This document shows positions 20,342-31,932 of a stretch of 44,596 bases of DNA, in pieces. The notes below the pieces were generated by a model. It was not told where the DNA came from. It searched no databases and saw nothing but the letters and a program-made list of their open reading frames with translations. The translations under genes were made by a program, and so were the position numbers. The DNA comes from RPQJ01 sp963714645 (GTDB taxonomy: Bacteria > Pseudomonadota > Gammaproteobacteria > Steroidobacterales > Steroidobacteraceae): NCBI GenBank assembly GCA_963714645.1, contig CAVQQX010000082.1:1-44596 (forward strand), written 5' to 3'. How positions within the stretch are numbered: position 1 is the stretch's first letter; every line of letters starts with the position of its first letter.

Positions 20342-20413
20342 AGCGCCACCCGCCGCCAGCGTCCAGCGCCGTCCGCCACGGTTGATTCTCGCCAAGCCAC
20401 CACCCGGCACGCA

Positions 20414-20438
20414 GCCACGAAAGTCGTGGCCGTATCAT
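20414..20438. promoter_or_regulatory. Palindrome plus -10-like box between ruvC and relA
   Basis: GCCACGA-AAG-TCGTGGC is a perfect 7-bp inverted repeat (20414-20430). It is followed two bases later by TATCAT (20433-20438), a -10-like box pointing towards relA. It could be an operator for relA. No LexA-type CTGT-N8-ACAG box is visible here despite the ruv genes. Confidence 0.3.
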
Positions 20439-20495
20439 AACGTCTTTGGTTCGCGGCGACCCCCTGGCCGCGCACCCTGCCGGACCGCCGTTCGC

Positions 20496-22613
20496 ATGAA
20501 GCCCGCCGAAATCGACATCCGCTCGCTCTCGCCCCGCGTGCGATCGGCGCTCGACGCGATCGCGGCGCTGCCGCAGGACGAGCACGCACTCAGGAGCGTG
20601 GAGCTGCTGGCCGCGCTCGCGCTGCTGCAGGCCGACGACGACGTGCTGCTCGCAGGGCTGCTGGTGCCGCTCCTGCACGGGCGCGTGCTGGACGCGACCA
20701 CGGCATCGAGTACGTTCGGCGAAACGGCCTTGCGACTCGCACTCGAGCTGGAGAAAGTCGGCGACAGCGGCATCCCGGCCGACTGGAACCCAGGCGAGGT
20801 CATGAAGCCGATTCAGGCCGAGCGGCTGCGCAAGCTCCTGCTCGCGCTCGCGTCCGACGTGCGACTGGTGTTGCTGCGCCTCGCCTGGCAGCTCGTGCAG
20901 CTGCGGGGCATGAAGGGTGCAGCGGACGCGGAGCTGCGTCGCGCGGCGCTCGAGACCCACGAGATCTATGCCCCGCTCGCGAACCGGCTCGGTATCTGGC
21001 ACCTCAAGTGGGAGCTCGAGGACCTCGCGTTCCGGTACAGCCAGCCGGAGGAGTATCGCCGCATCGCGGGCTGGCTCAAGTCGAAGCGTGCGGAGCGTGA
21101 ACAGTACATCGCCGACGTGCGGCGCGACCTCGGTCGCGAGCTCGACCTGCTCGGCATCCGCGGCGAGGTGACCGGCCGGCCCAAGCACATCTACAGCATC
21201 TGGCGGAAGATGCAGCGCAAGGGACTGCGCTTCGAGCAGCTCATGGACGTGCTCGCCGTGCGCGTGATCGTCGACACCGTCGCCGAGTGCTACGCCGCGC
21301 TCGGCATCGTCCACGGATTGTGGCCGTACGTCCCGGGCGAGTTCGACGACTACATCGCCACGCCCAAGGAGAACTACTATCGCTCGCTGCACACGGCGGT
21401 GATCGGGCCGGGCAAGCTGCCGCTCGAAGTGCAGATACGCACGCGCGAGATGCACGAGCACGCCGAGCTGGGGGTCGCCGCGCACTGGCAATACAAGGAG
21501 AACCGCCAGGCCGAAGCGAGCTTCCAGCAGAAGATCGTGTGGCTGCGGCAGCTGCTCGAGCCGGCACGGCGTGCCGGCGTCGAACCGGACCTGCTCGCGG
21601 ACCTGCAGGCGGGGGTCTTCGGCGATCGCGTCTACGCGCTGAGCCCCCGGGGCGAGGTGGTGGACCTGCCCAGGGGCGCCACCCCGCTCGACTTCGCCTA
21701 TCAGGTGCACACCGACCTCGGGCACCGGTGCCGCGGCGCGCGCGTCAACGGCCGCATGGTGACGCTGGACCACCGCCTTGCCAACGGCGACACGGTCGAG
21801 ATCATTCCGGCGAAGCAGCCCCACCCGAGCCGGGACTGGCTGGTGCCGGCGCTGGGATTCCTCGCGTCCCAGCGCAACCGTGCCAAGGTGCGCGCGTGGT
21901 TTCGCAAGCAGGACGAGGCGCAGAACCGGGAACAGGGACGGCAGATGTTCGAACGCGAGCTCGAACGGCTCGGCGTGCGCGCTCCGCCGCTGCCCGAGAT
22001 CCTGGCCGACCTCGGGCTGGCGAACGCCGACGCTCTCTACCAGGGCCTCGGCGAGGGCGAGCTCACGCTGGCTCAGGTGGCGGGCGTGATCCATCGCCGG
22101 CTGCACGTGCAGGAACCGTCGCGGCCGCCGCGGCTCGCCAAACCCCCGCTCGCCGGCGATGCGCCCGGCATGATCATCGACGGCGTCGGCGACCTGCTCA
22201 GCACGATCGCGCGCTGCTGCCGACCCGTGCCGCCCGAGGAAATCCTCGGGTACATCACCGTCGGGCGCGGGGTCAGCATCCACCGGGCCACCTGCCCGAA
22301 CCTGTTGCGACTGCGCGAGGAGAAACCGCAGCGCGTGATCACGGTGGATTGGGGCGCGCCCACCGACGAACGCACCTTCCCGGTGCGGGTGCGGATCGAG
22401 GCGTTCGACCGGCGCGGACTCGTACGCGACATCTCGGGCGTGCTGGCCGACGAGCGCATCGGCATCGAGGCCATGAACACCTCGACCAACGCGGCGGACA
22501 ACATCGCCACGATGGACGTCACCGTGAAGGTGCACGGGCTCGACGAGCTGAGCCGGCTGCTGTCGCGCTTCTCGACGCTGCCGAACGTCGTGAGCGCGCG
22601 GCGAAGTGCCTGA
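20496..22613 (+). CDS. relA: GTP pyrophosphokinase RelA (monofunctional ppGpp synthetase)
   Basis: RelA makes (p)ppGpp when ribosomes stall on uncharged tRNA. Start ATG 20496 (MKPAEIDIRSLSPRVRSALD) gives 705 aa. The N-terminal HD-like hydrolase domain lacks the HD dyad (ALLHDV-type motif replaced by LLAGLLVPLLHGR), so hydrolysis is not expected. The synthetase domain carries GRPKHIYSIWRKMQRKG and VPGEFDDYIATPKENYYRSL. The EFDD (ExDD) signature is diagnostic of RelA rather than SpoT. Downstream are VEVQIRT-like LEVQIRTREMHEHAELGVAA, a TGS domain (VYALSPRGEVVDLPRGATPL), a conserved-Cys helical region (ARCCRPVPPEEILGYI) and a C-terminal ACT domain. Confidence 0.95.
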   Translation: MKPAEIDIRSLSPRVRSALDAIAALPQDEHALRSVELLAALALLQADDDVLLAGLLVPLLHGRVLDATTASSTFGETALRLALELEKVGDSGIPADWNPGEVMKPIQAERLRKLLLALASDVRLVLLRLAWQLVQLRGMKGAADAELRRAALETHEIYAPLANRLGIWHLKWELEDLAFRYSQPEEYRRIAGWLKSKRAEREQYIADVRRDLGRELDLLGIRGEVTGRPKHIYSIWRKMQRKGLRFEQLMDVLAVRVIVDTVAECYAALGIVHGLWPYVPGEFDDYIATPKENYYRSLHTAVIGPGKLPLEVQIRTREMHEHAELGVAAHWQYKENRQAEASFQQKIVWLRQLLEPARRAGVEPDLLADLQAGVFGDRVYALSPRGEVVDLPRGATPLDFAYQVHTDLGHRCRGARVNGRMVTLDHRLANGDTVEIIPAKQPHPSRDWLVPALGFLASQRNRAKVRAWFRKQDEAQNREQGRQMFERELERLGVRAPPLPEILADLGLANADALYQGLGEGELTLAQVAGVIHRRLHVQEPSRPPRLAKPPLAGDAPGMIIDGVGDLLSTIARCCRPVPPEEILGYITVGRGVSIHRATCPNLLRLREEKPQRVITVDWGAPTDERTFPVRVRIEAFDRRGLVRDISGVLADERIGIEAMNTSTNAADNIATMDVTVKVHGLDELSRLLSRFSTLPNVVSARRSA

Positions 22614-22624
22614 GGACGAGGGAC

Positions 22625-22713
22625 GGGTGAACAGTGACTGGTCGGAGGGACAGTGCAGTGTCAGCCTCCGCTGCACCTTCGACTATTCACTACTCGCCAT
22701 TCACTCTTCACCC
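22625..22713. terminator. Nested inverted repeats between convergent relA and lpdA
   Basis: GGGTGAA-C-AGTGA (22625-22637) pairs with TCACT-C-TTCACCC (22701-22713), with one C-C mismatch. Inside it GTGCAG (22653-22658) pairs with CTGCAC (22671-22676). The position between two convergent genes suggests a bidirectional terminator or 3'-end protection structure, though there is no U-tract. The motif TTCACT recurs in the right arm, so it may be a dispersed intergenic repeat. Confidence 0.45.
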
Positions 22714-22721
22714 GCCGCCTG

Positions 22722-24170
22722 TCACTTGTTGGGGTAATCGATCGCCCGCTTGTCGGCACCGAGCGCGGCTTCGTGCAACGCCTCGCTCAGCGTGGGATGT
22801 GCGTGGATCGTGCGCTGGAGGTCTTCGGTGCTCGCGGAATATTCCATGGCCAGCACGGCTTCGGCGATCAGTTCACCGGCCATCGGCCCGATGATGTGGA
22901 CGCCCAGGATCTCGTCGTCGTCCTGTGCGGCGATCACCTTGCAGAACCCGGCCGGCGCCTCCATCGCCCGCGCCCGCCCGCTCGCCATGAACGGGAACGA
23001 CCCGACCTTGTATGCGCGGCCGCCTTCCTTGACCTGTTCCTCGGTCTGGCCGACCCAGGCGATCTCGGGCGCGGTGTAGATCACCGAGGGCACGACCTTG
23101 TAGTTCACCTCGCCGTGCTGGCCCGCGATGAGGTCGGCAACCACGACGCCCTCTTCCTTGCCCTTGTGTGCGAGCATCGGGCCCCGCACGACGTCGCCGA
23201 TGGCCCACACGTTGCCGGCCCCCGGAGTGCGGCACTGGTCGTCGACCTGGATGAACCCGCGCTCGTCGACCTGGACGCCGGTGCCCTCGCCGAGCAGGCC
23301 GTCCGTGAACGGACGGCGTCCGATCGCGACCACGACCTTGTCGACCGTCACCGCCTGCTCGCCCTTCGCATCCATGAATCTCAGCGTGACGCCCTCCTTC
23401 GCGCTCGTGTCAACCCCGGTGACCCTGGCCCCGAGCCGGATGTCGAGCCCCTGCTTCCTGAAGTGCCGCAGCGCTTCCTTGGCGACGGCCTGGTCGGCCA
23501 TCCCGAGGAACTTATCCAGCGCCTCGAGCACCACGACCTCGGCCCCGAGGCGTCGCCAGACGCTGCCGAGCTCGAGTCCGATCACGCCGGCTCCGATCAC
23601 CCCGAGGCGCTGCGGCACCGAGTCGAACTCGAGCGCGCCCCACGAATCGACCACGCGCTTGCCGTCGAACGGCACGGACTTGAGGGCCATGGGCTGCGAG
23701 CCCGTGGCCAGCACGACGTGCCTGGCGACCAGTTCGCGCTTGCTGCCGTCTGCGGCGGTGTATTCGACCCGGTTGCCCGCGAGGAGCCTGCCGTGGCCCT
23801 GCAGCGCCGTGACGCCGGCGGCCTTGAACAGCCCGGCGATGCCCTGCGTCGACGCCTTGACGATGCCCGACTTGCGTTTCTGCATCGTCGAGACGTCGAA
23901 CGCGAGCCCCGCAGCGGTGATGCCGTGCGCGGCGAATTCCGAGTGCGCCCGATGGTAGAGCTCCGAGGACTCGAGCAGGGCCTTGGAAGGGATGCAACCC
24001 GCGTTCAGGCAGGTGCCGCCGAACGCGTATGAACCGTCGAGGTTCTTCCACTCGTCGATGCACGCCACCTTGAGCTTGTTCTGCGCGGCGCGGATCGCGC
24101 ACGGGTAGCCCGCGGGTCCGCCGCCGATCACGACGACGTCGAAGGAAGTGGGAACCTCAGGCATGGACAC
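22722..24170 (-). CDS. lpdA: Dihydrolipoamide dehydrogenase (E3)
   Basis: E3 reoxidises dihydrolipoamide on the E2 subunit and passes electrons to NAD+. The 482-aa flavoprotein has the FAD-binding VVIGGGPAGYPCAIRAAQ, the redox disulfide motif GGTCLNAGCIPSKALLESS, the NAD-binding GVIGAGVIGLELGSVWRRLG, and the FAD motif VWAIGDVVRGPMLAHKGKEE. The C-terminal active-site His-Glu pair lies in HAHPTLSEALHEAAL. It is the last gene of sucA-sucB-lpdA, 21 bp after sucB, so it probably serves 2-oxoglutarate dehydrogenase. Confidence 0.96.
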   Translation of the reverse strand: MSMPEVPTSFDVVVIGGGPAGYPCAIRAAQNKLKVACIDEWKNLDGSYAFGGTCLNAGCIPSKALLESSELYHRAHSEFAAHGITAAGLAFDVSTMQKRKSGIVKASTQGIAGLFKAAGVTALQGHGRLLAGNRVEYTAADGSKRELVARHVVLATGSQPMALKSVPFDGKRVVDSWGALEFDSVPQRLGVIGAGVIGLELGSVWRRLGAEVVVLEALDKFLGMADQAVAKEALRHFRKQGLDIRLGARVTGVDTSAKEGVTLRFMDAKGEQAVTVDKVVVAIGRRPFTDGLLGEGTGVQVDERGFIQVDDQCRTPGAGNVWAIGDVVRGPMLAHKGKEEGVVVADLIAGQHGEVNYKVVPSVIYTAPEIAWVGQTEEQVKEGGRAYKVGSFPFMASGRARAMEAPAGFCKVIAAQDDDEILGVHIIGPMAGELIAEAVLAMEYSASTEDLQRTIHAHPTLSEALHEAALGADKRAIDYPNK

Positions 24171-24191
24171 TCCGTAGGAGAATTGAATTCC

Positions 24192-25441
24192 TCAGATCTG
24201 CAGCAGCAGCCGGGCAGGATCCTCGAGGCTCTCCTTGACCGCGACCAGGAACTGGACGGCTTCGCGGCCGTCGATGATGCGGTGGTCGTACGACAGCGCC
24301 AGGTACATCATCGGCCGCACCACGACCTGCCCGTCCATGACGACGGGCCGTTCCTGGATCTTGTGCATGCCGAGGATCGCGCTCTGCGGCATGTTCAGGA
24401 TCGGCGTCGAGAGCAGCGAGCCGAAGACGCCGCCGTTCGTGATCGTGAACGTCCCGCCGGTGAGTTCCTCGAGCGTGAGCTGGCCCTCGCGCGCCCGCGT
24501 CGCGTAGGCGACCACGGACTTCTCGAGCGCGCCGAATGACAGCAGGTCGGCGTCGCGCAGCACCGGCACGATCAGGCCGCGGTCGGTCGAGACCGCGACG
24601 CCCACGTCGTAGTACTCGTGGTAGACGACGTCGTTGCCGTCGACCGAGGCGTTGACCACGGGGAAGCGCTTCAACGCCTCGACACAGGCCTTCACGAAGA
24701 AGGACATGAAGCCGAGGCGCGCACCGTGCTCCTTCTCGAAGCGTTCCCTGTACTTTGCGCGCAGCTCGTTGACGGCCTTTAGATCGACCTCGTTGAAGGT
24801 GGTCAGCATCGCGGCCGTCGACTGCGCCTGCACCAGGCGTTCGGCAATGCGTGCTCGCAGCCGGGTCATCGGTACGCGCCGCTCGCCACGTTCAGCGACG
24901 GGCAATTCCGGTGGCGGAGCCGGCGGCTTCGCAGCGGCAGGCGTGATGGCAATCGCAGGCGGCGGCCGCGAGTCCTTGTCCGCGAGGTGCGCCAGCACGT
25001 CGCCCTTGGTGATGCGGCCGTCACGGCCCGAACCGGCGATGCCCGAAGGTTCCAGCTTGTGCTCCTCGACCAGCCGCCGGACCGACGGGGCGAGCTTCTC
25101 GCCCTGGCCCCTGGCATCGTCCGAGCTCGCGGGCGCAGCAGCGGCGGGGGCAGCGGCGGGGGCAGCGGCGCTCCTCCTGCCTGCCGGACCGGCGGCTGCC
25201 TTGCCGCCTTCCTCGATCGTTGCGAGGACCTGGCCACCGGTCACGGTCGCGCCGTTCTGCACCTTCAGTTCGCGTAACACGCCCGCCGTCGGGGCCGGCA
25301 CTTCGAGCACGACCTTGTCGGTCTCGAGGTCGACGAGGTTCTCGTCACGACTCACCGCGTCGCCGGGCTGCTTGCGCCAGGCCACGAGCGTGGCGTCCGC
25401 CACGGATTCCGGCAATTGCGGTACACGGACTTCGATCGTGC

Positions 25442-25445
<4 letters not shown>
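24192..25445 (-). CDS. sucB: Dihydrolipoyl succinyltransferase, E2 of 2-oxoglutarate dehydrogenase
   Basis: SucB transfers the succinyl group from E1 to CoA. The 417-aa protein has one lipoyl domain (residues 1-76; lipoyl-lysine motif DLETDKVVLEVPAP), an Ala/Pro-rich linker (about 80-105), a peripheral-subunit-binding domain (APSVRRLVEEHKLEPSGIAG), a second linker, and the catalytic CAT domain. The CAT domain contains FNEVDLKAVNELR, FTITNGGVFGSL and the active-site YDHRIIDGREAVQFL. Start ATG 25445 overlaps the sucA stop. Confidence 0.97.
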
Positions 25446-28348
<2,903 letters not shown>

Positions 28349-28635
28349 GGCTCGATGTTGCGGCAATATCGCATGTGACGGACAGCGGTCCGCCCCTCGA
28401 CACGGAGGTCCGGGGAGGGCCGGGTAGTTTATCGAAATCGTATTCATTCCGCTGTCGGGACTGCGCTGCGTCACGGTGTGCCCCGCGGAAGTCTGCTGGG
28501 GTTTTGAGATGGCCGAATCCGACGCGGAAATGCCTGAAAGGGACACCCGACATGCGCGGCAGGCCCGCGCGAATTGCCGGCTCCGTCATGTGCAGGCTCG
28601 GCTACGAATGAGCCAGCGTGACGCCGGCGGTGAAG
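28349..28635 (-). other. Intergenic DNA upstream of sucA, no gene seen
   Basis: About 290 bp separate sucA from tRNA-Arg. I see AT-richer stretches around 28428-28450, for example GATAAACT on the minus strand, that could hold the sucA promoter, but no convincing -35/-10 pair and no supported gene. Confidence 0.4.
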
Positions 28636-28711
28636 TGGCGCCCCGGGCCGGAGTTGAACCGACGACCTACCGCTTAGGAGGCGGTCGCTCTATCCACTGA
28701 GCTACCGGGGC
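28636..28711 (-). tRNA. tRNA-Arg (anticodon CCT)
   Basis: The cloverleaf is complete: acceptor GCCCCGG/CCGGGGC, D-stem GCTC/GAGC, anticodon stem ACCGC/GCGGT around CTCCTAA, and T-arm GTCGG-TTCAACT-CCGGC. Discriminator G and CCA are encoded. It is 31 bp downstream of tRNA-Ala on the same strand. Confidence 0.97.
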
Positions 28712-28742
28712 GTGCGATCGTCACGGCGTGCGGGACAAGGAG

Positions 28743-28818
<76 letters not shown>

Positions 28819-28891
28819 ACACGAGGGCGCGCATTGTAGCACCGGCCCCCTCGCCCGCAACCGACGGCGGCGCTGCCGCTATGATGCTGCG

Positions 28892-29380
28892 ATGTCCTGC
28901 ACAATCCGCGTACGCGATGCGACGCCCGCCGACCTCGAGTTCCTCGCCGGCGGCAACGAGGCGATGGCACGTGAAACCGAGCATCGCAGCCTCGCCGCCG
29001 ACGTCGTCCGGCGGGGAGTGGCCGTGACACTCGGGAATGCCGCGCACGGCCGCTATTTCGTCGCCGAGGACGAGTCCGGCAGCGCGGTCGGCCAGCTCAT
29101 GGTCACGTACGAATGGAGCGACTGGCGCGACGGCCAGTTCTGGTGGCTGCAGAGCGTCTACGTCGTGCCGGCGGCGCGCCGCAACGGTGTATTCCGCGCA
29201 CTCTACGAGCACGTTGCTGCGCTCGTGCGTCGCACGAACGGTGCCTGTGGACTGCGACTGTACGTGGCAACGGACAACGTCGCGGCACAACGCACGTATG
29301 CACGCTGCGGCATGAACGACGCCGGTTACCGCGTCATGGAAGCGGATTTCACGCGGGCGACACCGCAATCGAAGGAGTGA
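28892..29380 (+). CDS. GNAT-family N-acetyltransferase
   Basis: The 162-aa protein has the GNAT fold pattern: N-terminal IRVRDATPADLEFLAGGNEAM, then beta-4 WWLQSVYVVPAARRNGVFRAL with the acetyl-CoA pyrophosphate loop (R-R-N-G-V-F), then LRLYVATDNVAAQRTYARCGM near the C-terminus. The substrate cannot be told from sequence. It is followed after 2 bp by a peroxiredoxin gene, so the two are probably cotranscribed; a GGAG just before the next ATG lies inside this gene's end. Confidence 0.9.
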   Translation: MSCTIRVRDATPADLEFLAGGNEAMARETEHRSLAADVVRRGVAVTLGNAAHGRYFVAEDESGSAVGQLMVTYEWSDWRDGQFWWLQSVYVVPAARRNGVFRALYEHVAALVRRTNGACGLRLYVATDNVAAQRTYARCGMNDAGYRVMEADFTRATPQSKE

Positions 29381-29382
29381 CC

Positions 29383-29847
29383 ATGCTCAAGAACGGCACC
29401 CAGGCCCCGGAATTCGACCTCGAGGACCAGGACGGCAATCGTCACACGCTTGCTTCGCTGCTGAAAGCTGGCCCGCTGATCCTCTATTTCTATCCTGCCG
29501 ACTTCACGCCCGGCTGCACCAGGGAGGCATGCACGTTCCGCGACCTGCAGAAAGACCTCGTCGCCGCGCGGCTGCGAGTGGTGGGCGTGAGTCCGCAGAA
29601 CGCTGCGTCGCATCGCAAGTTCGCCGCGAAGCACGACCTCAATTTTCCGCTGCTCGCCGATCCCGCCAAGAAGGCCGTCAAGGCTTACGGCGTCGACGGC
29701 CCGCTCGGATTCGGCGTCCGGCGCGGCACGTACCTGATCGGCGCCGACGGCCGCATCCAGGACTCTGTGCTTGCCGACCTCCGCATCACGGAACACGCGG
29801 CGTTCGTGCAACGTGCCTTGGCAGCGGGGGCCGGAAAAACGATATGA
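29383..29847 (+). CDS. Peroxiredoxin of the Bcp/PrxQ type (two-cysteine form)
   Basis: This 154-aa thiol peroxidase has the peroxidatic motif FTPGCTREACTFRD. The first Cys (about residue 45) is followed five residues later by a second Cys, the usual resolving position in Bcp proteins such as E. coli Bcp. Other family features are PEFDLEDQDGNRHTL at the start and GVSPQNAASHRKFAAKHDL, FPLLADPAKKAVKAYGV, RGTYLIGADGRI later on. The reading frame ends 1 bp short of the convergent histidine-phosphatase gene. A second Bcp gene is at 39609. Confidence 0.93.
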   Translation: MLKNGTQAPEFDLEDQDGNRHTLASLLKAGPLILYFYPADFTPGCTREACTFRDLQKDLVAARLRVVGVSPQNAASHRKFAAKHDLNFPLLADPAKKAVKAYGVDGPLGFGVRRGTYLIGADGRIQDSVLADLRITEHAAFVQRALAAGAGKTI

Positions 29848-29848
29848 A

Positions 29849-30457
29849 TTATACGGTTAGTTCGTGTTTCTCGACGTGGTCCTGTGGCGACCCCGAGCCT
29901 GTCCCATAACGAACGCGCAGCACTCGCGTTTCCCCCGGGCTGGGGACCACGACGATGTAGGCGACATCGTACTCGTCGTCACGCATCGCGACGTCGTGAC
30001 CGGTCAGCTGGCTGATGACCCCCGGGATCGTCGTTGCATATCCCACGACGACGACCGTCTTGCCGCGGTGCTCGCGCCGGATCCGGGAGGCGAGACGCGA
30101 CCAGTGGCTGCTCGCGAGCACGTTGATCGGCAACCTGAACTGGTTCGCGATCGGGGCAGCCGTCTGCTGTGCGCGCCTCGTGTCCGCGGCGTACAGGTAG
30201 TCGACCTTGCGATCCTCGAGCAGGTCGTCGAGCAGGAGCCCGAGCTGCTCCGCCCGCTTCTCGCCGGCGGCACTGAGGTCCGGGTCGCCCGTCTTGCTGT
30301 CACCGGCTTCGGCATGACGCACCATGACGACCAGGGTCGTCTTCGCCCAGGTTCCCAGCCAGTAGATACCCGCGCCCGCGAGCAGAACCGCGACCAGCGG
30401 CAACAGGAGCGGCGCCATGAACGGGCGCCGCCGCAGCTTCGTCAACGGGTCGACCAT
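29849..30457 (-). CDS. Membrane-anchored histidine-phosphatase-like protein with altered active site
   Basis: The 202-aa product (ATG 30457) has an N-terminal anchor (about residues 12-34, FMAPLLLPLVAVLLAGAGIY) and then a histidine-phosphatase domain. It keeps the RHG-like motif VVMVRHAEAGDSK with catalytic His and Arg, and DYLYAADTRRAQQTAAP. The second catalytic His, normally in VGH(S/N)NTIP, is replaced: the sequence reads VVVVGYATTIPGVIS, Tyr for His (codon TAT). Known members need both histidines, so activity may be lost or changed. It starts 7 bp after apbE and is probably in an operon with it. Confidence 0.82.
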   Translation of the reverse strand: MVDPLTKLRRRPFMAPLLLPLVAVLLAGAGIYWLGTWAKTTLVVMVRHAEAGDSKTGDPDLSAAGEKRAEQLGLLLDDLLEDRKVDYLYAADTRRAQQTAAPIANQFRLPINVLASSHWSRLASRIRREHRGKTVVVVGYATTIPGVISQLTGHDVAMRDDEYDVAYIVVVPSPGETRVLRVRYGTGSGSPQDHVEKHELTV

Positions 30458-30464
30458 CGGCGAA

Positions 30465-31556
30465 TCATAGCGAAGCCGGTCCCGTCGCGATGCGCAGCCG
30501 CTCGAACGCGGCCGTGGCGCGTTCGCGTAACTCGCCCGACCGGCCGATCCGCTCGAGGAACAAGGCCGGCAGCCCCAACCGCTCGGCCGCCACGAGACCT
30601 TCTTCCGGCCCGAGGACCATGAGCGCCGTGGCATAGGCATCGGCGAGCTGGGCGCGCGGATGGACCACGGTGACCGACGCCAGGGCATGGCGTACGGGCT
30701 CCCCGAGGCGTGGGTCGATCGTGTGCGAGATCATTCGCCCGTCCGGCAGCCGGCGGAAGTCGCGATACGAGCCCGAGGTCGACACCGCCATGCCGGTGAG
30801 CGCGATGGCCGCATAGGTCGCGCGTTCGCCAGCCATCGGTCGCTCGATGGCGATGCGCCACGGCTGTCCGTCGCCGCGCTTGCCGGCCGCCCGGATCTCG
30901 CCGCCAATCTCGACCAGGTGGTCGGCGAAGCCGGCGCGACCGATACACGTACTCACGCGATCGACGGCGTAACCGGGCGCGATGCCGTTCACGTCGAGTT
31001 CGAGCGGGGTGCGGTTCTTGCGGGCAGCCCGGTCGGGCGTCGTGCGCAGTTCGAGCCAGCTGTAGCCGGTAATCGCAGTCGCGTCGTGCACGAATTCGGG
31101 CGTCGGCACCGCTCCCGCCTGGGGCTCGCCGTTGCCCGCCGGACCAAAGCCCCACAACCGCACCAGGGGCGCCACGGAGATGTCGAAGGCGCCGTCGGTC
31201 TCGACGCTGACCCGGTGGGCCGCGGCAAGGACGGCGAACAGCGTGTCGGACACGGAGACCCAGTTCGTCGAACTGCTGCGATTGAAGGCGGTGATCTCGC
31301 TCTGGTCGGAGTACGTGGACAGGCGCCGGTCGACGCGGGCGAGCACGTCGTCGATGCACTCCTGCACTCGCGGCCCATCGGCCTTCCTGCGGGCGCCGAC
31401 CACCGTGACGTGGTAGGTCGTGCCCATCGTCGGTCCACTGAACATCTGCTCGCGCGCGACGGGTGCCTGCCGGTCGCAGCTCCCGAGGGTGGCGAGGCCC
31501 AGCCATGCCAGGCCGGCCCGCAGCACGAGTCGTCCGCCCGATGTCGCGAAGTCCAT
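30465..31556 (-). CDS. apbE: FAD:protein FMN transferase ApbE
   Basis: ApbE covalently attaches FMN to Thr/Ser of target flavoproteins such as NqrB/C and RnfD/G on the periplasmic side. Start ATG 31556 gives 363 aa with a lipoprotein signal (LGLATLGSC). Conserved blocks follow: GPTMGTTYHVTVV, LSTYSDQSEITAFNRS, DGAFDISVAPLVRLWGFGP, ELDVNGIAPGYAVDRV, VEIGGEIRAAGKR, and the C-terminal SHTIDPRLGEPV and LADAYATALMVLG with the Mg2+-binding Asp region. No obvious target flavoprotein is nearby. Confidence 0.94.
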   Translation of the reverse strand: MDFATSGGRLVLRAGLAWLGLATLGSCDRQAPVAREQMFSGPTMGTTYHVTVVGARRKADGPRVQECIDDVLARVDRRLSTYSDQSEITAFNRSSSTNWVSVSDTLFAVLAAAHRVSVETDGAFDISVAPLVRLWGFGPAGNGEPQAGAVPTPEFVHDATAITGYSWLELRTTPDRAARKNRTPLELDVNGIAPGYAVDRVSTCIGRAGFADHLVEIGGEIRAAGKRGDGQPWRIAIERPMAGERATYAAIALTGMAVSTSGSYRDFRRLPDGRMISHTIDPRLGEPVRHALASVTVVHPRAQLADAYATALMVLGPEEGLVAAERLGLPALFLERIGRSGELRERATAAFERLRIATGPASL

Positions 31557-31840
31557 CAGGAAAGAGTACACCGCCGCCGCAGCGGACTGCTGCCCGAGGC
31601 GATGCTCCGCGATACGGTCGCGCACGAGTTCGCGCACATCTCTGGACGTATCGCTGCGGATGCCAGCCGCACCTGTCGAGCACCGCGCAGCACCGGCGGG
31701 CGCAGTCGGGTGCGCGTTGTGTCTGCCTCGATTGCCGCAGCGAACTGGCGCCCGCCTGACTCACGCGGGCCGAAGGTTCCTCCTGCTTGGCCCGGGCTAG
31801 CCCGTCGCGCAGGTGCCGTGTACCCTTCGGCCTCCGTGCC
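31557..31840. other. Intergenic DNA between apbE and tRNA-Ser, no gene seen
   Basis: About 280 bp with no frame I can support. It should contain promoters for apbE (minus) and tRNA-Ser (plus). TACCCT about 20 bp before the tRNA is the best -10-like box for the latter, without a good -35. Confidence 0.3.
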
Positions 31841-31932
31841 GGAGAGGTGGCCGAGTGGTCGAAGGCGCTGGACTGGAATTCCAGTTACATCTCAACGGGT
31901 GTACGTGGGTTCGAATCCCACCCTCTCCGCCA
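31841..31932 (+). tRNA. tRNA-Ser (anticodon GGA), island integration site
   Basis: This class-II tRNA has acceptor GGAGAGG/CCTCTCC, anticodon stem CTGGA/TCCAG around CTGGAAT (GGA), a long variable arm (about 31882-31904) and T-arm GTGGG-TTCGAAT-CCCAC. It ends G-CCA. Its last 24 bp are repeated at 38005-38028. The tRNA remains complete. A serine recombinase on the opposite strand ends inside it. Confidence 0.97.

Noticed and set aside
20211..22676. 821-codon minus-strand frame opposite relA
   Set aside because: Antisense shadow. RelA motifs on the plus strand are unambiguous, and the minus frame is His/Arg/Val filler.
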